The notes beneath the pieces are model-generated. The model saw only the letters and a program-made list of their open reading frames with translations. It was not told the DNA's origin and searched no databases. From the NCBI GenBank assembly GCA_949286775.1, contig CASEDW010000040.1, positions 1-8,553 on the forward strand: DNA of 8,553 nucleotides. The letters run 5' to 3'. Positions within the stretch are counted from its first letter, which is position 1. Each line of letters starts with the position of its first letter. The position numbers and the translations under genes were made by a program. Positions 7,288 through 8,553 of the stretch are shown here, piece after piece. Source of the DNA: an uncultured Eubacteriales bacterium (GTDB lineage Bacteria > Bacillota > Clostridia > Lachnospirales > Lachnospiraceae).

Positions 7288-7815
7288 TTAATATTCATTA
7301 ATCTTTTCAGGTTCAGGATATTCTTCACCGAAAGTTTCGACTCTGACAGAAGCCATCACAACAGGATCAAGGGGTCTGTCGGAAGCGTCAGTTTCAACAG
7401 CGGCGAATTTGTTTACTATATCCATGCCTTCGATTACTTTTCCGAACGCCGCGTACTGTCCGTCAAGATAGCTTGCAGGTTTGTGCATGATAAAGAACTG
7501 GCTTCCTGCGGAATTAGGGTTCATTGAGCGGGCCATGGAAAGGACTCCGGCTTCATGGCTTAAATTGTTTTCAAAGCCGTTGCCTGAAAACTCGCCTTTT
7601 ATCATATATCCCGGGCCGCCCATGCCTGTGCCGTAAGGGTCGCCGCCCTGAAGCATGAATCCGTAGATGATACGGTGGAAGATCAGGCCGTCATAAAATT
7701 TCTTTTTGCAGAGACTGATAAAATTGTTGACGGTATTCGGAGCGATTTCAGGATATAGTTCCGCTTTGATAATATCGCCATTGTTCATCATGATCGTAAC
7801 AACAGGATTTTTCAT
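7288..7815 (-). CDS. ppiB: Cyclophilin-type peptidyl-prolyl cis-trans isomerase, cytosolic
   Basis: Cyclophilins speed cis-trans isomerisation of peptide bonds before proline during folding. The 175 residues match small bacterial cyclophilins. Core motifs are FHRIIYGFMLQGGD (46-59, with catalytic Arg48 and Gln56), GSQFFI (104-109) and LDGQYAAFGKVIEGMDIV (117-134). There is no signal peptide or membrane segment, so it should act in the cytosol. The position of human cyclophilin A Trp121 is Tyr116 here, and that of His126 is Tyr121; loss of the Trp is common in bacterial cyclophilins and usually goes with weak cyclosporin binding. The C-terminus extends a little past the core with EEYPEPEKINEY. 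The start at 7815 has GAGG about ten bases upstream. The gene is alone on this strand, with its own likely promoter and a shared terminator. The symbol is by analogy with cytosolic Firmicute ppiB. Confidence 0.95.
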   Translation of the reverse strand: MKNPVVTIMMNNGDIIKAELYPEIAPNTVNNFISLCKKKFYDGLIFHRIIYGFMLQGGDPYGTGMGGPGYMIKGEFSGNGFENNLSHEAGVLSMARSMNPNSAGSQFFIMHKPASYLDGQYAAFGKVIEGMDIVNKFAAVETDASDRPLDPVVMASVRVETFGEEYPEPEKINEY

Positions 7816-7865
7816 AATTTATATACCTCTTTCCGTTATAGTTTTACTGATAAAAATCTCTGATA

Positions 7866-7894
7866 AGTATAAACAAAAAAACAGCGCGGCGCAA
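7866..7894 (-). promoter_or_regulatory. Candidate promoter for the cyclophilin gene
   Basis: Read on the minus strand, TTGCGC (complement of 7889-7894) lies 17 bases before TATACT (complement of 7866-7871). The -10 matches consensus at five of six bases and the -35 at three. The transcript would start near 7859, giving a leader of about 45 bases. Confidence 0.55.
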
Positions 7895-7902
7895 GTTCTT
7901 GC
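7891..7902. repeat. Short dyad between the two divergent promoters
   Basis: GCAAG-TT-CTTGC has perfect 5-bp arms. It overlaps the -35 of the minus-strand candidate promoter (7889-7894) and that of the plus-strand one (7899-7904). A regulator bound here could affect both genes, but arms this short are often chance. Confidence 0.35.
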
Positions 7903-7927
7903 TACATTATATTAAATATGTTATGCT
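7899..7927 (+). promoter_or_regulatory. Candidate promoter for tsaE-tsaB
   Basis: TTGCTA (7899-7904) lies 17 bases before TATGCT (7922-7927), with TG at 7919-7920 giving an extended -10. Both hexamers match consensus at four of six bases. The transcript would start near 7934, about 28 bases before the chosen tsaE start and downstream of the in-frame ATG at 7923. Confidence 0.5.
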
Positions 7928-7948
7928 TTACGCGGTAATTAAAAAAGT

Positions 7949-7955
7949 GGAGGAG
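7949..7955 (+). promoter_or_regulatory. Ribosome binding site that sets the tsaE TTG start
   Basis: GGAGGAG stands 6 bases before a TTG at 7962, the ideal spacing. The only in-frame ATG upstream, at 7923, lies within the predicted -10 element and has no comparable site. Confidence 0.85.
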
Positions 7956-7961
7956 TATGCC

Positions 7962-8405
7962 TTGACGATAGAAACTTACAGTCCCGAAGAGACTTTTGAG
8001 GCTGCAAAAAAGCTTGCTGAAAAAATAAAACCAGGACAGGTCATAACGCTGGATGGCGATCTTGGCGTTGGAAAAACAGTCTTTACAAAAGGATTCGCAA
8101 GAGGACTTGAGATTGAAGAACCGGTCACAAGCCCTACCTTTACGATTGTTCAGGAGTATACGGACGGAAAATTGCCGCTGTATCATTTTGACGCATACAG
8201 AGTATCAGACCCTGATGAGATGTTTGAAATAGGATTTGAAGATTATCTGTATGGCGGCGGAGTATGCATTATCGAATGGGCGTCGCTCATAGAAGAGCTC
8301 CTTCCGAAAGATATTATCAGGATTTCGATAAAAAAAGATAATGAAAAAGGTTTTAATTACAGAAAAATCGAAATAAATGGAATTGAGAAAGAGACTGCTT
8401 TATGA
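7962..8405 (+). CDS. tsaE: tRNA threonylcarbamoyladenosine biosynthesis ATPase TsaE
   Basis: TsaE is the small P-loop ATPase that, with TsaB and TsaD, completes the universal t6A modification at position 37 of ANN-decoding tRNAs; it is needed for turnover of the complex. From the TTG at 7962 the product has 147 residues, the family's usual size. Motifs are the Walker A GDLGVGKT (32-39), the SPTF switch-like loop (57-60), HFDAYR (75-80, with Asp77) and IIEW (103-106). The TTG is preferred over upstream in-frame codons at 7899 and 7923 because of the perfectly spaced GGAGGAG and because TIETYSPEETFEAAKKLAE fits the normal N-terminus. The stop overlaps the tsaB start as ATGA, so the two are cotranslated from one operon. 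A rimI and tsaD gene often follow in such operons, but they would lie outside the window. Confidence 0.96.
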   Translation: MTIETYSPEETFEAAKKLAEKIKPGQVITLDGDLGVGKTVFTKGFARGLEIEEPVTSPTFTIVQEYTDGKLPLYHFDAYRVSDPDEMFEIGFEDYLYGGGVCIIEWASLIEELLPKDIIRISIKKDNEKGFNYRKIEINGIEKETAL

Positions 8406-8553
8406 AAATTTTAGCTATAGACAGCTCGGGGTTAGTGGCCTCTGTCGCCGTTGTGGATGAAAAAAAGGTTATCGCCGAGTATAACGTCAACAACAAAAAG
8501 ACCCATTCGCAGACACTGCTTCCGATGATAGATGAATTAAAGAAGATACTGGA
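8402..8553 (+). CDS. tsaB: tRNA threonylcarbamoyladenosine biosynthesis protein TsaB, N-terminal part (3' end outside the window)
   Basis: TsaB is an inactive ASKHA-fold relative of TsaD that forms the heterodimer on which TsaE and TsaD act in t6A synthesis. Fifty complete codons are visible before the right edge cuts the gene. They give the N-terminal strand MKILAIDSS (the first phosphate-loop-like hairpin of the fold) and the conserved helix THSQTLLPMIDELKKIL. The ATG at 8402 overlaps the tsaE stop by four bases, and the upstream GAGAAAGAG is a weak ribosome site, so reinitiation after tsaE is likely. The assignment rests on a short stretch plus the tsaE neighbour, which together make it firm; TsaD is unlikely because it normally carries a different N-terminus (GIETSCDE-like). 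Confidence 0.92.
   Translation, partial: MKILAIDSSGLVASVAVVDEKKVIAEYNVNNKKTHSQTLLPMIDELKKIL

Noticed and set aside
7847..7866. Direct repeat CTGATAA twice, starting 13 bases apart, near the cyclophilin promoter
   Set aside because: Seven-base AT-rich repeats are expected by chance in such a region, and nothing else supports an operator.
7706..7915. 69-codon hydrophobic plus-strand frame antisense to the cyclophilin start, resembling a small membrane protein
   Set aside because: It begins at TTG without a ribosome site, mostly mirrors the cyclophilin gene, and runs through both candidate promoters. Its hydrophobicity is typical of antisense translation.
1..8553. Search for CRISPR, insertion sequences, phage genes, toxin-antitoxin pairs, tRNA, riboswitches or defence genes
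   Set aside because: I saw no regularly spaced repeats, transposase or integrase motifs, tRNA-like cloverleaf or long structured leader; every sizeable open frame is a known core gene or its shadow.

Overview
The window looks like ordinary chromosomal DNA from an anaerobic Firmicute, most likely class Clostridia. The reasons are an HprK/Crh-type HPr kinase/phosphorylase, strong AAGGAGG-type ribosome binding sites, an extended -10 sigma-A-type promoter, a TTG start, a clostridial-style class A penicillin-binding protein with a Pro-Thr tail, and moderate base composition with purine-rich coding strands. I cannot name the genus or family from the sequence alone.

Layout: (1) 1-3849, plus strand, is the end of an operon. 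It holds the C-terminal 364 residues of an FtsH-type AAA+ zinc protease (cut by the left edge), then uvrC, then hprK. The three genes overlap each other (28 bp, then 8 bp). (2) A bidirectional terminator separates hprK from the convergent minus-strand yigZ/IMPACT-family gene. (3) A short divergent region, with a good plus-strand promoter, leads to a large bifunctional class A penicillin-binding protein (4648-7221). (4) A second bidirectional terminator separates it from a convergent minus-strand cyclophilin-type peptidyl-prolyl isomerase. (5) A second divergent region, with plausible promoters on both strands, leads to tsaE and the first 50 codons of tsaB, joined by an ATGA overlap; tsaB is cut by the right edge.

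All genes are housekeeping: membrane protein quality control, nucleotide excision repair, carbon catabolite regulation, peptidoglycan synthesis, protein folding and tRNA t6A modification. They fall into separate transcription units in an alternating convergent/divergent pattern and need not act together. Coding is dense and no gene-free stretch reaches 300 bases. I see no tRNA, rRNA, CRISPR array, insertion sequence, phage gene, toxin-antitoxin pair or defence gene, and I found no convincing undescribed system. The items most worth a second look are small: two dyads placed over promoter elements, the low-complexity tail of the penicillin-binding protein, the overlapping ftsH-uvrC-hprK arrangement, and the four conserved cysteines of UvrC.
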